Positions 47,450 to 58,859 are shown, counted from the first letter of the stretch. The stretch is 64,000 bases of DNA from Wurfbainia villosa (GCA_025175895.1 CM046004.1:4278001-4342000); one strand, 5' to 3'. Notes: generated by a model not told the origin, from the sequence alone. A program made the numbers and translations.

Positions 47450-47942
47450 TCTTTTGTCAATGTTCATTTGGATTTACGCCGCTAAAACCCATGCTTGGAC
47501 TTTACGTCGCCAAAATCTCACCCTTGGACTTCTTTGCCAAGATCCGTCGCCAAGACCTATACTTGAATTTTACGCCACCAAACCTACATCCTTAAACTTT
47601 TACATTGTCAAGATCCATTCTTGGACTTTAAATTTCTAAGTACCATTTGGACTTACGCCGCCAAGTCTACACCCTTGGACTTTCACTTTGCTAAGTACCC
47701 ATGACTTAGAATTTCAATTGTCAAGTACCCATGACTTGGACTTTCCAATTGTCAAGATCATGCTTGGACTTTTTATGTCAAGATCATACTTGGACTTTCT
47801 TTGCCAACTCCATATTGGACTTTCTAATTGTCAAAGTTCACTTGGACTTTTCGCCGCTAAGACTACATGCTTGAACTTATGCTGCCAAGACTATATCTTT
47901 GAACTTCCTTTGCCAAATATCCATATTTGGACTTTCCTTGCC
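47450..47942 (+). repeat. TTGGACTTT-rich repeat, copy 2
   Basis: Collinear with 45800-46240: ACGCCGCTAAAA, then CTTGGACTTTACG, then GACTTGGACTTTCCAATTG, then TTTGCCAACTCCATATTGGA. The array was split by the solo LTR at 47948 and resumes at 51272 with AAGTATCCAAACTTGAATTT. Confidence 0.85.
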
Positions 47943-48736
47943 AAGTATGTAATGCCCGTAAAATTCCTAGCAATTTTACAAGAATTTTTGGCTTGATGAT
48001 CATGGGCTTTATGTGGGCCTTTTTCCAAAATAAAAGAAAATAAGCCAAAAATGGATGCAAGACCTAGGAATTGAACTCCAAACCTCTAGAGATAGCCAAA
48101 CCCTATAGATGCACCCACTAACCAGAAGCCCAATAGGATTACATCATTAGAGGAAGGGGGGGATTATAGATAAGTGTGATAAAGGTAAATGAAGAGGCAT
48201 GGAGAAAGAGAAGAGAAACTTCTCTTCCTCCCTTTATAAAGAAGAGGGAAGGTTCTAATTTGCCACTTCCTCTCTTCTTCTTCTTCTTCTCACCGAATTC
48301 TAGCTCCCTCTCCACCTTTGGCCGAACCCCATCCAAGCAAGAGAAGGCTAGGTTTTGGTCTTCCTTAGGTCATCTTCCCCACCCAAAGCAAAGCGAAGGA
48401 TATAAGTATCCCTCACCTGCATACGGGTAGCTTCGATTGCTATTTTGTAAAAGAAACTCATATGATATATTCGGCCAAAATGAAGTTTTGGGTGTTTTAT
48501 TGAAATTCTATGTCATGTTTGTAAGAAGAAGATGTCGTTAGGAAGTAGATGATGATGTTAGGATGGAAAAAGGGTTTAGGTTAAAAGCTAACCCTAATAA
48601 CCACTAAGGTTAATTCGGCCAAGCTATGATTTAGGGTTTCCATGAAGTTATATACTATGTTTTAGTAACTATATGATGATGTTAGGATTTAAAATGAATT
48701 AGGACAAAAGCTAACCCTATTAGCCACTAAGGTTCA

Positions 48737-49400
48737 TTCGACCAACCTAGGTTTTGGGTGAATAAATGAAGTTTTAATCCATGTTTTATATGCAAATGAA
48801 GTTGTTGTTATATGAAATGAATTAGGTTAAAGGTTAACCCTAAAAACCCTACTTGGACCATTCGGCCAACCTAGGTTTTGGGTGAATAAATGAAGTTTTA
48901 ATCCATGTGTTATATGCAAATGAAGTTGTTGTTATATGAAATGAATTAGGTTAAAGGTTAACCCTAAAAACCCTACTTGGACCATTCGGCCAACCTAGGT
49001 TTTGGGTGAATAAATGAAGTTTTAATCCATGTTTTATATGCAAATGAAGTTGTTGTTATATGAAATGAATTAGGTTGTTGTTATATGAAATGAATTAGGT
49101 TAAAGGTTAACCCTAAAAACCCTACTTGGACCATTCGACCAGCCTAGGTTTTGGGTGAATAAATGAAGTTTTAATCCATGTTTTATATGCAAATGAAGTT
49201 GTTGTTATATGAAATGAATTAGGTTAAAAGATAACCCTAGAAGACCCTATGGACCATTCGGCCACCATGAATTATGGGTGATTAAATGAAGTCTAATTCA
49301 TGTTCTATGTGCAAATGAAGTTGTGGTTGTGTTAAATGAATTAGGATGAAGGATAACCCTAGAAACCCCTATGGACCGTACGACCATCAGGTATTTTTGG
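48737..49400 (+). repeat. 124-bp tandem repeat inside the solo LTR
   Basis: Phase marker ATTCG(G/A)CCA at 48737, 48861, 48985, 49134 and 49257: spacings 124, 124, 149 and 123. The 149-bp unit contains an internal 25-bp duplication ending TGAATTAGG. Each unit includes GGTTAACCCTAAAAACCCTA. Confidence 0.9.
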
Positions 49401-49849
49401 GAATTAAATGAAGTTTTAATTTAAGTCTTATGTACATATGAAGTTGTTGTTAAGTTAAATGAATAGGTTAACATGTGTTTTATGTTGGGTGAATTCATGT
49501 TGATTTGTGATACTAAATAATGCTAGATGAAGATGACATGCCTTAGGTTAGTGTTTACTTACTTTTGCCTTATGCCATGTCTATGAGTATGCGATATTTG
49601 AAATATGTTATGAAATGGAAAAAGATAAGATTATGAAATGAAAACGAAGACATAAATATGACATGATGATGAAATGAAGAATGATATGTTATGAAATGAA
49701 GAATGGTATGGTTATGAAATGAAAGATGATATGCTCATGAAGTGAAGCATGAAATGTTATGAAATGAAGTATGCTATGTTGCAAGATGAAATAAGCTATG
49801 TTATAAAATAAGCATATAAGTATTTTACCTTCTGCATGGCTTGTACCAA

Positions 49850-50720
49850 GACCTTAACAAGGTCCAAGAAGGGATGGGCTCCTATGATGCCCTAGGTCGA
49901 TGGAATAAGACTCGGGCCTAGGATGGGCTTCTATGTATGATTGCCCCTAGGTCGATGGAATAAGACTCGGGCCTAGTACGGGATGGGCTCCAAGATGCCT
50001 TAGGTCGATGGAGTAAGACTCGGGCCTAGGATGGGCTTCTACGCTATGACGATTGCCCTAGGTCGACGGACTAAGATCGGGCCTAGTAACCTATTAGGTT
50101 CGAGACTTGCTACCTCGGGCCTATTTAGGGATGCGCGCTATGATAATGAAGAAGTGGTACAATGCCGGGCCCAAATATGTTGAGATTTATATTTACGTAC
50201 CTATAATATATGTTTTCAAAAGCATCTTGCATATGTTACATAGTTAGATTGTTATGTTCACATGCCATGTTATGTCACTATGTTACATATGATGTATGTT
50301 ACGTTTGATATGTCATGTTTATGTCTCATGTTATGTTTGATATGCCATGTTTATGTCACTATGCTACATATGATGTATGTTATGTTTGATATGTCATGTT
50401 TATGCCACTATGTTACATATGAAGTATGTTATGTTTGATATGCCATGTTTATGCCACTATGTTACATATGAAGTATGTTATGTTTGATATGTCATGTTAT
50501 GTCACTATGTTACGTATGCTATATGTTATGTTTAATTAAGTCCCAAAGGTACATGATATGATGCTATGTTATAGATGATACATGTTATGCTGCCATGCTA
50601 TGGATGAGACATGTTATGTTTACCCACGTTACTTATGCTACATGTTAAGTTGATTACGCCATGTATGTTACATGTTATATGGCTTATATGTTATGAATGT
50701 TACATGCCATGATTAATGTC
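49850..50720 (+). repeat. Two further short tandem arrays inside the solo LTR
   Basis: 49850-50110 repeats GATGGGCT, CCTAGGTCGATGGA and AAGACTCGGGCCTAG with a period near 55-60 bp. 50200-50720 repeats ACTATGTTACATATG, TATGTTATGTTTGATATG and CCATGTTTATG with mixed spacing. Neither encodes protein. Confidence 0.8.
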
Positions 50721-51944
50721 GATATATGGTTTTTGTGAGTAGGACTGGATCTTACTAAGCCTATGTGCTTATAGTTTATCCTTCCCTCGTACTGAAGATA
50801 AGGGTAAGGGATGGATAAACTAAAGGGAGCAGCAGGAGGGGCCAAATGTGTGTGGCAGTGGCATGGTGGAGAAGATCCGTTAGGTTTATATATATATGTT
50901 TACCTATGATGATGATGTTTATGGATGTCCTTACTTATGTCTCCGTATGACGACGATGTTTAAGAACTTGAACTAAGCACTAAGTATCTATATATGTTAT
51001 GATGCATGCTCTATGTTAATAAGAAGTAAGGAAGAAGTAAGAAGAAGTATCTATATATGCTATGATGCATGCCCTATGTTAAGAAGAAGAAGTATATATA
51101 TATATATATGTCAATGCATATGTTTAAAAAGAAAAAAAAAAAGTCTAAAGTCTTCCGCTGTAAGAATAAAGAAGTATGTATAAAGTCTTCCGCTGTATGT
51201 AATGTATGTATGTACGATCGCGTCACGCGTCGCCCCTCCGGATTCTGGGTCCGAAAAGGGCGGGCGTGACAAAGTATCCAAACTTGAATTTCCGAAATTG
51301 ATTGCTCCAACAATCTCCCCAAATAATCTCTCCCATATAACTTTGGATATCCCAATCATCCGCTAGTCATATGGTCAACATATGATTAAACTATATTATC
51401 AAACATCAAAAAACTACTCGAGTTTGGTTAACATTGATCCGGGATTTATTGCACTAACAATCTCTTTCTTTTGTATGTTTGACAATACCTTTAAGTTAAG
51501 CTAATACTAATCAAACTTAACTCTTCTAATATCAAAGCACAGTGACGATTTATCTAACTTAAACTCCACTTCTCTCCTTTTGACATATATCAAAAAGACT
51601 ACCAAGGATTTTTCAATATCTCATCTCCTAATGAGATTCTACATTCTTTTCCTTGGTCCAAAAAATATTTTGGTTGTCTTCACGCTTCCTAGTGATAAAT
51701 CTCATAACACTAAATGTGAGACAATCCATAATGAAGGTTTACTGAACCCTCACTTTTTCTCTTTGATAAAAAATGACATTCGTCAGAACTTATCCCAACA
51801 GAAGATTGAACAATACTAATCTGTGAAATATCACTCCACTTTACCATTGGACGATGTCCATGTGAGTTAAAGATTCACCTTTCTTTGGAATAAAAAGATG
51901 ATGCATTCACTCCAAACACTTTTCATCATCGATCCCACAACTAG

Positions 51945-52105
51945 AAGAAGGAAGATAAATCACGAGAAATATTTTTGTTCAATTAAGAACTAATACAGTG
52001 AAAGAGTAAATATTTTGAAAAGTTTTATAGCCTCCAAAATTAACTCTTGTTCTTTGAGATAATTTTGCTATCCATGCTAGTCACTTGATCATTTTGTAGT
52101 GATAA
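51945..52105 (-). repeat. SINE-like repeat, family B (old copy)
   Basis: The minus-strand reading GTGACTAGCATGGATAGCAAA followed by AAGAGTTAATTTTGGAGG matches the family B head at 59020-59095. It stands immediately before the younger SINE at 52147. 51277-51944 contains the tail of the TTGGACTTT array and unremarkable AT-rich DNA. Confidence 0.5.
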
Positions 52106-52146
52106 AAATTTACCTCCTTTTATGAGATTGTGAATATAATTTAACG

Positions 52147-52462
52147 CCCCCAGGGCAATGACGCGTCGGTAAGAGCTTGGGGGGTCCCTGGAGCAAGCCA
52201 TGGTTCGATCCCTGCCGGCTGCAGCTTGCGGAGGGAATTTCGCCGTTTTCCACTCGCTTGCGGGTTGCGGAGGCGGGTTCCCGTTTACCAGCGGGTTGGT
52301 GTGGGGTGCGGACCCTGATTGACGTTAAACCCCTCACGGCGACTTGGTGGCGCGTCTTCCTGATTTACCCTTGTGGGCCGGTGGAGACTCTTCGGAGGCC
52401 GTGGGGCAGGGCCGGTTCGCCAAGTGGACTAGTCGGGCGAAGCTTGGATACCACTTGTAAAT

Positions 52463-52504
<42 letters not shown>
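52147..52504 (+). mobile_element. Young tRNA-derived SINE with poly(A) tail
   Basis: 358 bp flanked by a perfect 17-bp target duplication GTGAATATAATTTAACG (52130-52146 and 52505-52521). The GC-rich body has box-A-like CGTCGGTAAGAGCTTGG (near 52164) and a textbook box B GGTTCGATCCC (52202-52212), the internal polymerase III promoter. It ends in 41 adenines (52464-52504). The perfect duplication and long tail point to recent L1-type retrotransposition. Its only open frames are spurious. Confidence 0.93.
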
Positions 52505-52506
<2 letters not shown>

Positions 52507-52521
52507 GAATATAATTTAACG

Positions 52522-53155
52522 ATTAAAGAATTTGCCATAACTATTATGATTTAGGAGATTGACTAAAGTATGAATCTATTCCAAAAAGACATAGAATGAA
52601 ATTCGATGAAAATTTAAAATCCTTCATGAGCTCAAAACGATCTCCGTTCTTCTCGGAGATTTGATTAATGAGTCAAAGATATAATCTACCTCTGATTTAA
52701 TCTTTTTTTATCATCATCGAGAGATTAACAATAAAAAATATTACTGCCTTTTGCCTAAGCAAATTAACGGAGTCCTTATGAGGAAGTTGCGTTGATTGGA
52801 ATAGTGTCATTGTTGCAGAATGAATACGAATTAATTTCAAAAGGAAATTTAAAATATCTCCTTGAATTCTGATGATTTTTTATCATCTTTGTTTAATACA
52901 TCAAGATTTAATTTTTTTTTTATAATTTATTTTTCTCATGATAATTATACGACAGACAGATAAAGATTATCGGTTCCAACTTGCAAAGGACTAAGGTCTG
53001 AGGAGATTAACAGAAGCCGGACATTGACATTTTTATTATTTACATAAATTTATCCCCGAACAAAAAAAAAAAAGACGTGGCCCGCACTAGGCCAAACCTC
53101 ACCGCCCCGCTGTAACCCGCTATCTGGTCAAAGCTCACACGTGCGGAGGCGTCTC
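52522..53155. other. Intergenic sequence downstream of the protease gene
   Basis: AT-rich sequence without a recognised feature. The 3' untranslated region of the protease gene (minus strand) should fall in its right half. No convincing polyadenylation signal could be fixed by eye. Confidence 0.5.
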
Positions 53156-54655
53156 TCAGGCACGTGTCATCTCCTCCCACAGCGACGCACAGCGCCGCCG
53201 CGCGAACCCCACCCGCTTCTTCTCCAGATCGTACACCACCTCGAAGCCCTGCTGCTGGAAGTTGCCCAGCGTCCCCGCCGGCCCCCCGTACTCCTCCTCC
53301 GCGGCCGCCTCCGTGCCGCTCATCACCATCAGGCACCCCACCCGCCGCCCCCTGCTCTCGAATCCCATGAAGTAGTTCCGCCGTGGCAGGGCCACGCTCG
53401 CATTCCCCGCGAAGTGGAGCGCTAGACCCGGGATGCTCCGCTGGTCTGCCTCCCGGTCCTCGAAGAAGTAGCACGGCCGCAACCCGGTGCGCTCCTCCGC
53501 GTCTGCGGCTCGCTGGAATCCCCTCCGGCTCATCTGCCGGTCGAATTCGGACGCCAAACTCGTGTAGGTCTCCGCCGGAAGCATTGTGAAGGTGGTGCCC
53601 GAATCGACCACCATCCCGCCGTTCCCCTTCCGGTCGACGTTCCTCAGTTCGGGAGGCGCCCGAATCCGGCTCGGCCCGACCGACAGGGACTCGAGGCCGA
53701 CGGAGTAGAAGTAGGGGTGTTTACGGTTGTGGAGGAGCGGGGTGTAGACGAAGGGCGGAAATTGGTCCGGTCCTGATGGCTTCGGCTCGGTTCGGCCAAG
53801 GATGAGCGGGCTGGGCCGGAGAAGGCGGTCTTGCTTGAAGGAGTGTGAGACGAGGCAGTAGGAGAAGCGGGCGGCGAGGGAGGGCGAAAGAGTCGCTAGC
53901 TGGGCAGGCAGAGAGAGCGGGCCTCGGCCGAAGCCCGCGACGCCGACGGGCTCCGCCAGCGCGGAGTGCGCACACGCAAAGGTGAAGTTCTGCAGGCGAA
54001 GCGCCGCGGTGGAGGGGGCGGCGGAGCCGTGGAGGGATAGGGGACCGCGGCGGAGGCGGGCGACGAGGCTACCGTCGCCGTAGGCGTAGTAGAAGCGAGG
54101 GCACGGGGCGTTGCAGGAGTCCGTCTCGATGTCGTCCAGAGTACATGCAGCGATGGCGCAGAGATCAGACGACGGGAGCCCCGAGTGGACGGCGGAGCAG
54201 GCGGCGGATCCGCAGGCGACCTGGCGCGACGCCGGTGGCGGGGGAAGCGGGGGGTGGAGCGGAGGGTAAGACGGTTTGCCCTCGCAGAGCATGCACTCGA
54301 AGGGGTAGCAGGGGAACCAGACAAGATCGCTTCCGGTGTCCATGTACAGCGCTACGGTGGTAAGGGCGGATGGCGCGCCGACGGACACACTGAGCGTGTA
54401 GTCGCTGCCTGGTGACAGAGGGAGGGACACCTGTTGCCGTCGGCCCTCCGGTGGGTGTCGGCGGGTACCGTGGCGGGCTGCGGAGTGGAGAGACAACTTC
54501 TTGAGGTGTTGGAGGATGGTAAAGTTAGCATTTTGTGAATGGGAGAGAGAGTGTGAGAGGGGGAAGACGAGGGAATTTGGCCGAGCGGCATGGATAGGGA
54601 AGAACTGGTCACAGAATAGGAGAAGCAGAAACAGGGTAGCCATGGACATCGCCAT
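53156..54655 (-). CDS. Secreted A1-family aspartyl protease (similar to Arabidopsis At4g16563)
   Basis: Intronless and GC-rich, 499 codons from the chosen ATG (MAMSMATLFLLLLF). An in-frame ATG 17 codons upstream (54706) is less likely because the hydrophobic signal peptide (about residues 4-23) directly follows the chosen start. The catalytic motifs of pepsin-like enzymes are present: YMDTGSDLVWFPC (Asp about residue 106) and VVDSGTTFTML (Asp about residue 351). Between them lies the cysteine-rich nepenthesin-type insert (CYPFECMLC, CGSAACSAVHSGLPSSDLCA, C..D..SCNAPCP). AYGDGSLVA, VGVAGFGRGPLSLPAQL and FSYCLVSHSF are strongly characteristic of the subfamily of the probable aspartyl protease At4g16563. 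NFT (twice) and NAS are possible N-glycosylation sites. It ends NFQQQGFEVVYDLEKKRVGFA plus a short tail, so the gene looks full length. The expected role is proteolysis in the secretory pathway or cell wall, substrate unknown. Its 5' flank is duplicated (see 54671-55255). The antisense GC-rich frames are shadows. Confidence 0.95.
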   Translation of the reverse strand: MAMSMATLFLLLLFCDQFFPIHAARPNSLVFPLSHSLSHSQNANFTILQHLKKLSLHSAARHGTRRHPPEGRRQQVSLPLSPGSDYTLSVSVGAPSALTTVALYMDTGSDLVWFPCYPFECMLCEGKPSYPPLHPPLPPPPASRQVACGSAACSAVHSGLPSSDLCAIAACTLDDIETDSCNAPCPRFYYAYGDGSLVARLRRGPLSLHGSAAPSTAALRLQNFTFACAHSALAEPVGVAGFGRGPLSLPAQLATLSPSLAARFSYCLVSHSFKQDRLLRPSPLILGRTEPKPSGPDQFPPFVYTPLLHNRKHPYFYSVGLESLSVGPSRIRAPPELRNVDRKGNGGMVVDSGTTFTMLPAETYTSLASEFDRQMSRRGFQRAADAEERTGLRPCYFFEDREADQRSIPGLALHFAGNASVALPRRNYFMGFESRGRRVGCLMVMSGTEAAAEEEYGGPAGTLGNFQQQGFEVVYDLEKKRVGFARRRCASLWEEMTRA

Positions 54656-54670
54656 TGCGAAGGATGGTTC

Positions 54671-55255
54671 TGCAAATGAAAAGGCGAAATTTTGATGGAA
54701 GAGCAAGGAGAAAGGAAGACGGAGAGAGGATTAAGAAGGGGTTTGGAAGAGGTGATGGATGAAGCCGGGAGTGGGGCAAACTGGAAAGCAGGAAGTTTCC
54801 ACACATCATCAACTAATACAAGTAGAATTGTTTAAATTGAATGGGCCAGTGTTATTATGACGGATGAATATGTCACTCAGTGTCCTGACTAACAGAGCTG
54901 TGTATGCACCTCAGAGCATCCTCGTCTTCCCTTACTCAGGATTTCAATTTCAACAGTGTATGCATTTTGGGAATATTTTCGCTCGATAATCTCTCTGTGA
55001 TTTCTTACTCAGGATTTCAGTTGTGCATACATTTTAGAGATATCCGATCAGAAACATCTCTGTCGTCCCTCACGCAAGAGAGCCATACACCTCGCCTGAA
55101 TGACGATTTTGCAAATGAAAAGACTATTTCGATGGAAGAGCAAGGAGAAAGGAAGAGGGAGCGTGAGTGGGAGCAAACTGCAAAGCCGGAAGTTTCCACG
55201 GCGCATCATCAACTTCTACAAGTAGAATTTGAAATCTTTATCAAGTTGAATGGCC
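54671..55255 (+). repeat. Duplicated 5' flank of the protease gene (54671-54830 and 55093-55255)
   Basis: Both copies read TGCAAATGAAAAG, then GATGGAAGAGCAAGGAGAAA, GGAAGTTTCCAC and CATCATCAAC, ending ACAAGTAGAATT. They are 400-440 bp apart in direct orientation. The first copy is the leader just upstream of the protease ATG. The second carries no coding sequence. Between them is a smaller repeat, TTACTCAGGATTTCA (twice). Confidence 0.8.
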
Positions 55256-55836
55256 AAGCTATGCCACCACCATGGCGATTTCACAACGGACATGAGCAGT
55301 AACAGTAAATCTTTACCACCGTGCCAGTCACAGTAAAACTGAAGGATCATTTGAGACCCGGCCTGTTGACGTCCCAAGCTGAGTCCTCGGAAATGGCAGC
55401 AGAACTTCAAGGTTGTTCACGAGGGTCCTACTCCGTCCTATCTCGAACGAGGACTTTGCCTCGAAGTCTAAGGCCCAAAGTCCAGTGAGGAGGAGGCAGG
55501 ATTTGTTGCCTGTTACTGTGACCGTGACTGTGACTCTGGAACGGACGGGTCGAGCTTATCCTGAGGCAGAATCCTGGATATTTTCTCCAGGGAGTTCCTC
55601 GATCGTATTAACGCTAATCTTAACACTAAACGATCGAAAAGAAAAAGGAAGAAAAAAAATAATAACACGACGAACAGGACGCTTATTTATTTAAAAAGCT
55701 TGCTTGTCCCCTCCTGTCTTCTTGAACAGATAAACCCATTAATTTACTGGGATTTCCAGCTGGAGCTTCGAAGGGCGAGTGCCCGTGGGCTCCGTGCAAA
55801 GTCCGGCGTACGGAGGAGCGAGCTGGCGAAGAATAA

Positions 55837-56085
55837 CTTCGGAGTGGCTTTCCTTCAAGGTGTCATGCCGCAATATCATCGTTCAGCGGGCAGGACGAGG
55901 AGCAAGAGGACAACGTCCCATGCATTGCATCTGACGCTCTCAATTATTTGCAGGATCGTTCAAATTTTGAATTCCCAGCAGCAGCGTCGTTTGTTGTACC
56001 AGAGTTTCCAGTGACTGGCCCCGATCTCAGCGAGATTTGCAGTGACTCACTGGGCGAACAAATTAAGCACGTTGATCGAGTGTAG
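55837..56085 (+). other. Possible terminal exon of an unidentified gene
   Basis: An ATG-less open stretch of 82 codons ending in TAG at 56083, on the strand opposite the protease gene. Its composition looks protein-like: acidic and serine-rich, with SSFSGQDEEQEDNVP, FEFPAAASFVVPEFPVTGPD and LGEQIKHVDRV. A good acceptor site TTATTTGCAG ends at 55953, so the exon could instead start there. I recognise no family and could not define upstream exons with confidence. It may be a gene remnant or chance. Confidence 0.25.
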
Positions 56086-57420
56086 TAAATGGATTTGTTT
56101 TGTGATTTTATGGCGTCTCTGGCGTGGGCGTGGCGATGCTGCAGAGGATGTCATTGTCTCGTACGTCGCAGGGGTGGGAGATGAAATGCTGCATTCCATC
56201 GCAGCGCTAACAGCTAAGCATGACACTTTTGACAGCAAAGTTTTTGTTTGTTTATGGTTTAAAAGAGAAGGGTGATAGGAACGGCTCGGCTCCTGTTTCC
56301 TCTCTTCTCCTCATCCTTTTCCCTTTTTTTTCTTTGTTTTTTTTTCATCTTCCTCACAGTGATGAAGTACCAGAGTGGTTTTTTGCTTTCCCTCCAGTGT
56401 TTTTTCGTTTAGTTTACGATTCCCTGCTCTTCTTTCGTCTTTCTGCTTTAAAAGCAGCGCTTCCTTTCTTTCTCAAACACCTTCAATAGTTTTAGGAGCA
56501 AGTGGAATGCATTTCTGTATTCGTTTATTTTTTTCCATATATAAAGACAATGATGGAGAGCTGTTAATGTGATAGTTTCATATTTTTTTTAGAAGGAGCA
56601 AATGAAATGCCTTTGCCGATCTATTTCACAATAATTTTAAAAAATAAATCGTAAATTTTTTTTAATCTTGATGAGATTAGTCAGAACATAAGAGAATTAT
56701 CTGAACTCAGAAAGAAATTTTAGATTTTTTTTCAAAATTGACTCGTGTTCATTTCGTAAATATCGTTGTATCCTAATTAACATGTCATTTCTATAGGAAC
56801 TAAAATCAAGGGATCTTGCCTCGATGGATGATTTATAATGATAATATCAATCAAATTTATGAATAATCGAGCCATTGAAGAAGTTAAAAAACAAAATAGT
56901 TCGAGAATTTATTGGGAGAAACACCTTTGGAAAAATTATTTGGATTTACAAAAAAAGAAAAGCTTCGATTTACTAAAAGAGTACTTGTATTTATCCATAT
57001 ATGGTTTATTCCTTATCTCTAAAATTCTATTTTTTTTTAAAAAAAAATTATTTACTAAGACAAAAAATATGAACCGTCAAATTTTATTTACTAAGGATAG
57101 GCTTTGGTGAGCAGATGATCCATGGTCATAAATTCGTCGGATGTGTATGGGTCATGATTTGGCTGATCTTCATAACGTAGTCTGATAATTGGACCACGCT
57201 AGTACTGACTAAGTCAAGGCAAGTGAAATCCAAAACGGATAAGGATAAGCAAGGCCTACATAGACTGTTTATTCCTATATTTCTGTTTGGATTACATTAC
57301 AGTCGTTGAAATTTGAAGTATTATTTATTTTTAGTATGCCTAAAATAAATTGATTTTAATTTTATTTAAAAAAAAAATATAAATTTTAAATTTATTGAAT
57401 TAATGATTTAAATTTAATCC
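56086..57420. other. Intergenic, T-rich, no supported gene
   Basis: Contains a T/C-rich stretch (56285-56500) and then AT-rich DNA. The lysine-rich frame at 56838-57110 has no motif and a composition expected by chance in A-rich sequence. Confidence 0.5.
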
Positions 57421-57902
57421 TATATATATAGAGAGAGATAGAGAGAGAGAGAATTGATCTCTATGTGCTTCATTTGTGTGTGCCTGTGCGCGATGTAATT
57501 TCGATCGTCGATTTAATACGATTGAGAAATGCATAGTTTCTTGTTCGTGCGAGCTGAAAGTTCACCATCACTCACGGACGGTCGGATTTTGACTGCGTTT
57601 CGATCGGAATTTGACCGTCGTAGATCAACATCGGATTCCGATCGGACGGCGGTCAGAATCTAGCCGATTCGTGACCAAAAATGGTTACTATCGCGGTCGC
57701 CAGTGGTCGCGGCACTGACGATCGCGATTGTACTGGATTCCAGTCGGGAATCGATCGGACTCCGATCATTCATCGACGATTTTGGACTGCAATGGTTGGG
57801 CGAGAAGAAATGCGCACACGGTGTTACCGTGCATTTTTTATTTTGGCACACGAGCATATAGCAACCCATACCACAGGTATGTATATATATATATATATAT
57901 AT
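57421..57902. repeat. GC-richer island bounded by TA/GA microsatellites
   Basis: (TA)n(GA)n at 57421-57451 and (TA)n at 57882-57902 enclose about 430 bp rich in CGATCG and GGTCGCGG words. It could be an insertion into a microsatellite, but I see no terminal inverted repeats or gene. 57903-58859 is AT-rich and unassigned, apart from a short direct repeat of ATTAATGCCCATCCCAG (58749 and 58809). Confidence 0.5.
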
Positions 57903-58859
57903 AATAAGTTCGAACCAAATAAAATTCATGGTTTTAATATTCATATATATAATTTTGTATGACAAATTACCAAACAGTACTTCTGAAATTTAGAATTACC
58001 TAAAAAACATCTCATACTTTCATATTTATCAAATAACGCTTTTAATTCTCTTAAAATAATGCAATTTCGTGATCTTTGTGATTGTAAAATTCGGTGGTGG
58101 TGATGGAATTGTACCACTTGTGTCTTTTGAATTCAAATTCAACGTCGATTTTACACTGCGGTGGTGGTGCTAAGATTCACCAACATGCTGAAGTCTGAAT
58201 CAATTTGACCGGCATTAATCTTGAGATTTATAATTACATCTTACATTAGTGCATTTTTCGAGGAGGTAAAAAGGAAATTAAATGTGCTATTTGATAAATA
58301 TAAAAGTATGAGATATTTTTTAGATAATTTTAAAATTTAGTAGGAGCGTTGTTTGATAAATCATCGATTTTTTTGTATTATTGGATGTATATGAAAAAAG
58401 AAAATATCATATTAGTAATTAACACTGCAATGTAAGAGATATTGAATTCCAATTAATATTTGTATGGATATTTTAAATGCACGAACATACTAATCAAACT
58501 AGATCGACTCTAAAAATTCATAAAAGCTTCACGTATCAAAAGATAATATTCTATTTCAAATTAGTTTGAAATTTACATAAATAAATAATTTATAATTCTC
58601 ATGTGGATGTATAGAGGATTCCATTTTCACTATATTATTTGATTAATTTTCACTTAATAATCCAACAACTTCTTCCTAAAGATCTTATCTACACTTGTGC
58701 CCTTCCATTGGACAGGGTCAAGTTAGTCCAAACATTTCAAAGGCACTATTAATGCCCATCCCAGTGCCATGCAAGATTCAATGTGTTCTTAAATTGTCCC
58801 ATATATTTAATGCCCATCCCAGGGTCATTTTATCCACGTGAAACACATCAATGAACATA

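Larger units (their letters stand above)
47948..51271 (+). mobile_element. Solo LTR of a Tekay-like Ty3/gypsy element
   Basis: 3,324 bp starting TGTAATGCCCGTAAAATTCC and ending GGGCGGGCGTGACA, with a perfect 5-bp target duplication AAGTA (47943-47947 and 51272-51276). The ends match the LTR type of the nested elements in plus orientation. There is no internal region or second LTR, so the element was reduced by LTR-LTR recombination. It contains three blocks of tandem repeats (48737-49400, 49850-50110 and 50200-50720). Confidence 0.88.

Noticed and set aside
48820..49260. TTAACCCTAAAAACCCTA words as interstitial telomere repeats
   Set aside because: They occur once per 124-bp unit and are not tandem TTTAGGG repeats.
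53040..54415. Several long frames antisense to or out of frame with the protease gene
   Set aside because: GC-rich coding sequence produces shadow frames. Only the minus frame 53156-54655 has conserved protease motifs, cysteines and a signal peptide.
56838..57110. Lysine-rich 90-residue frame, possibly organellar
   Set aside because: A-rich sequence gives lysine-rich frames by chance. No organellar or other protein motif was recognised.
57440..57890. GC-richer island as a second Micron-like element
   Set aside because: It is flanked by TA repeats, but the ends are not complementary and share nothing with 62497-63056.
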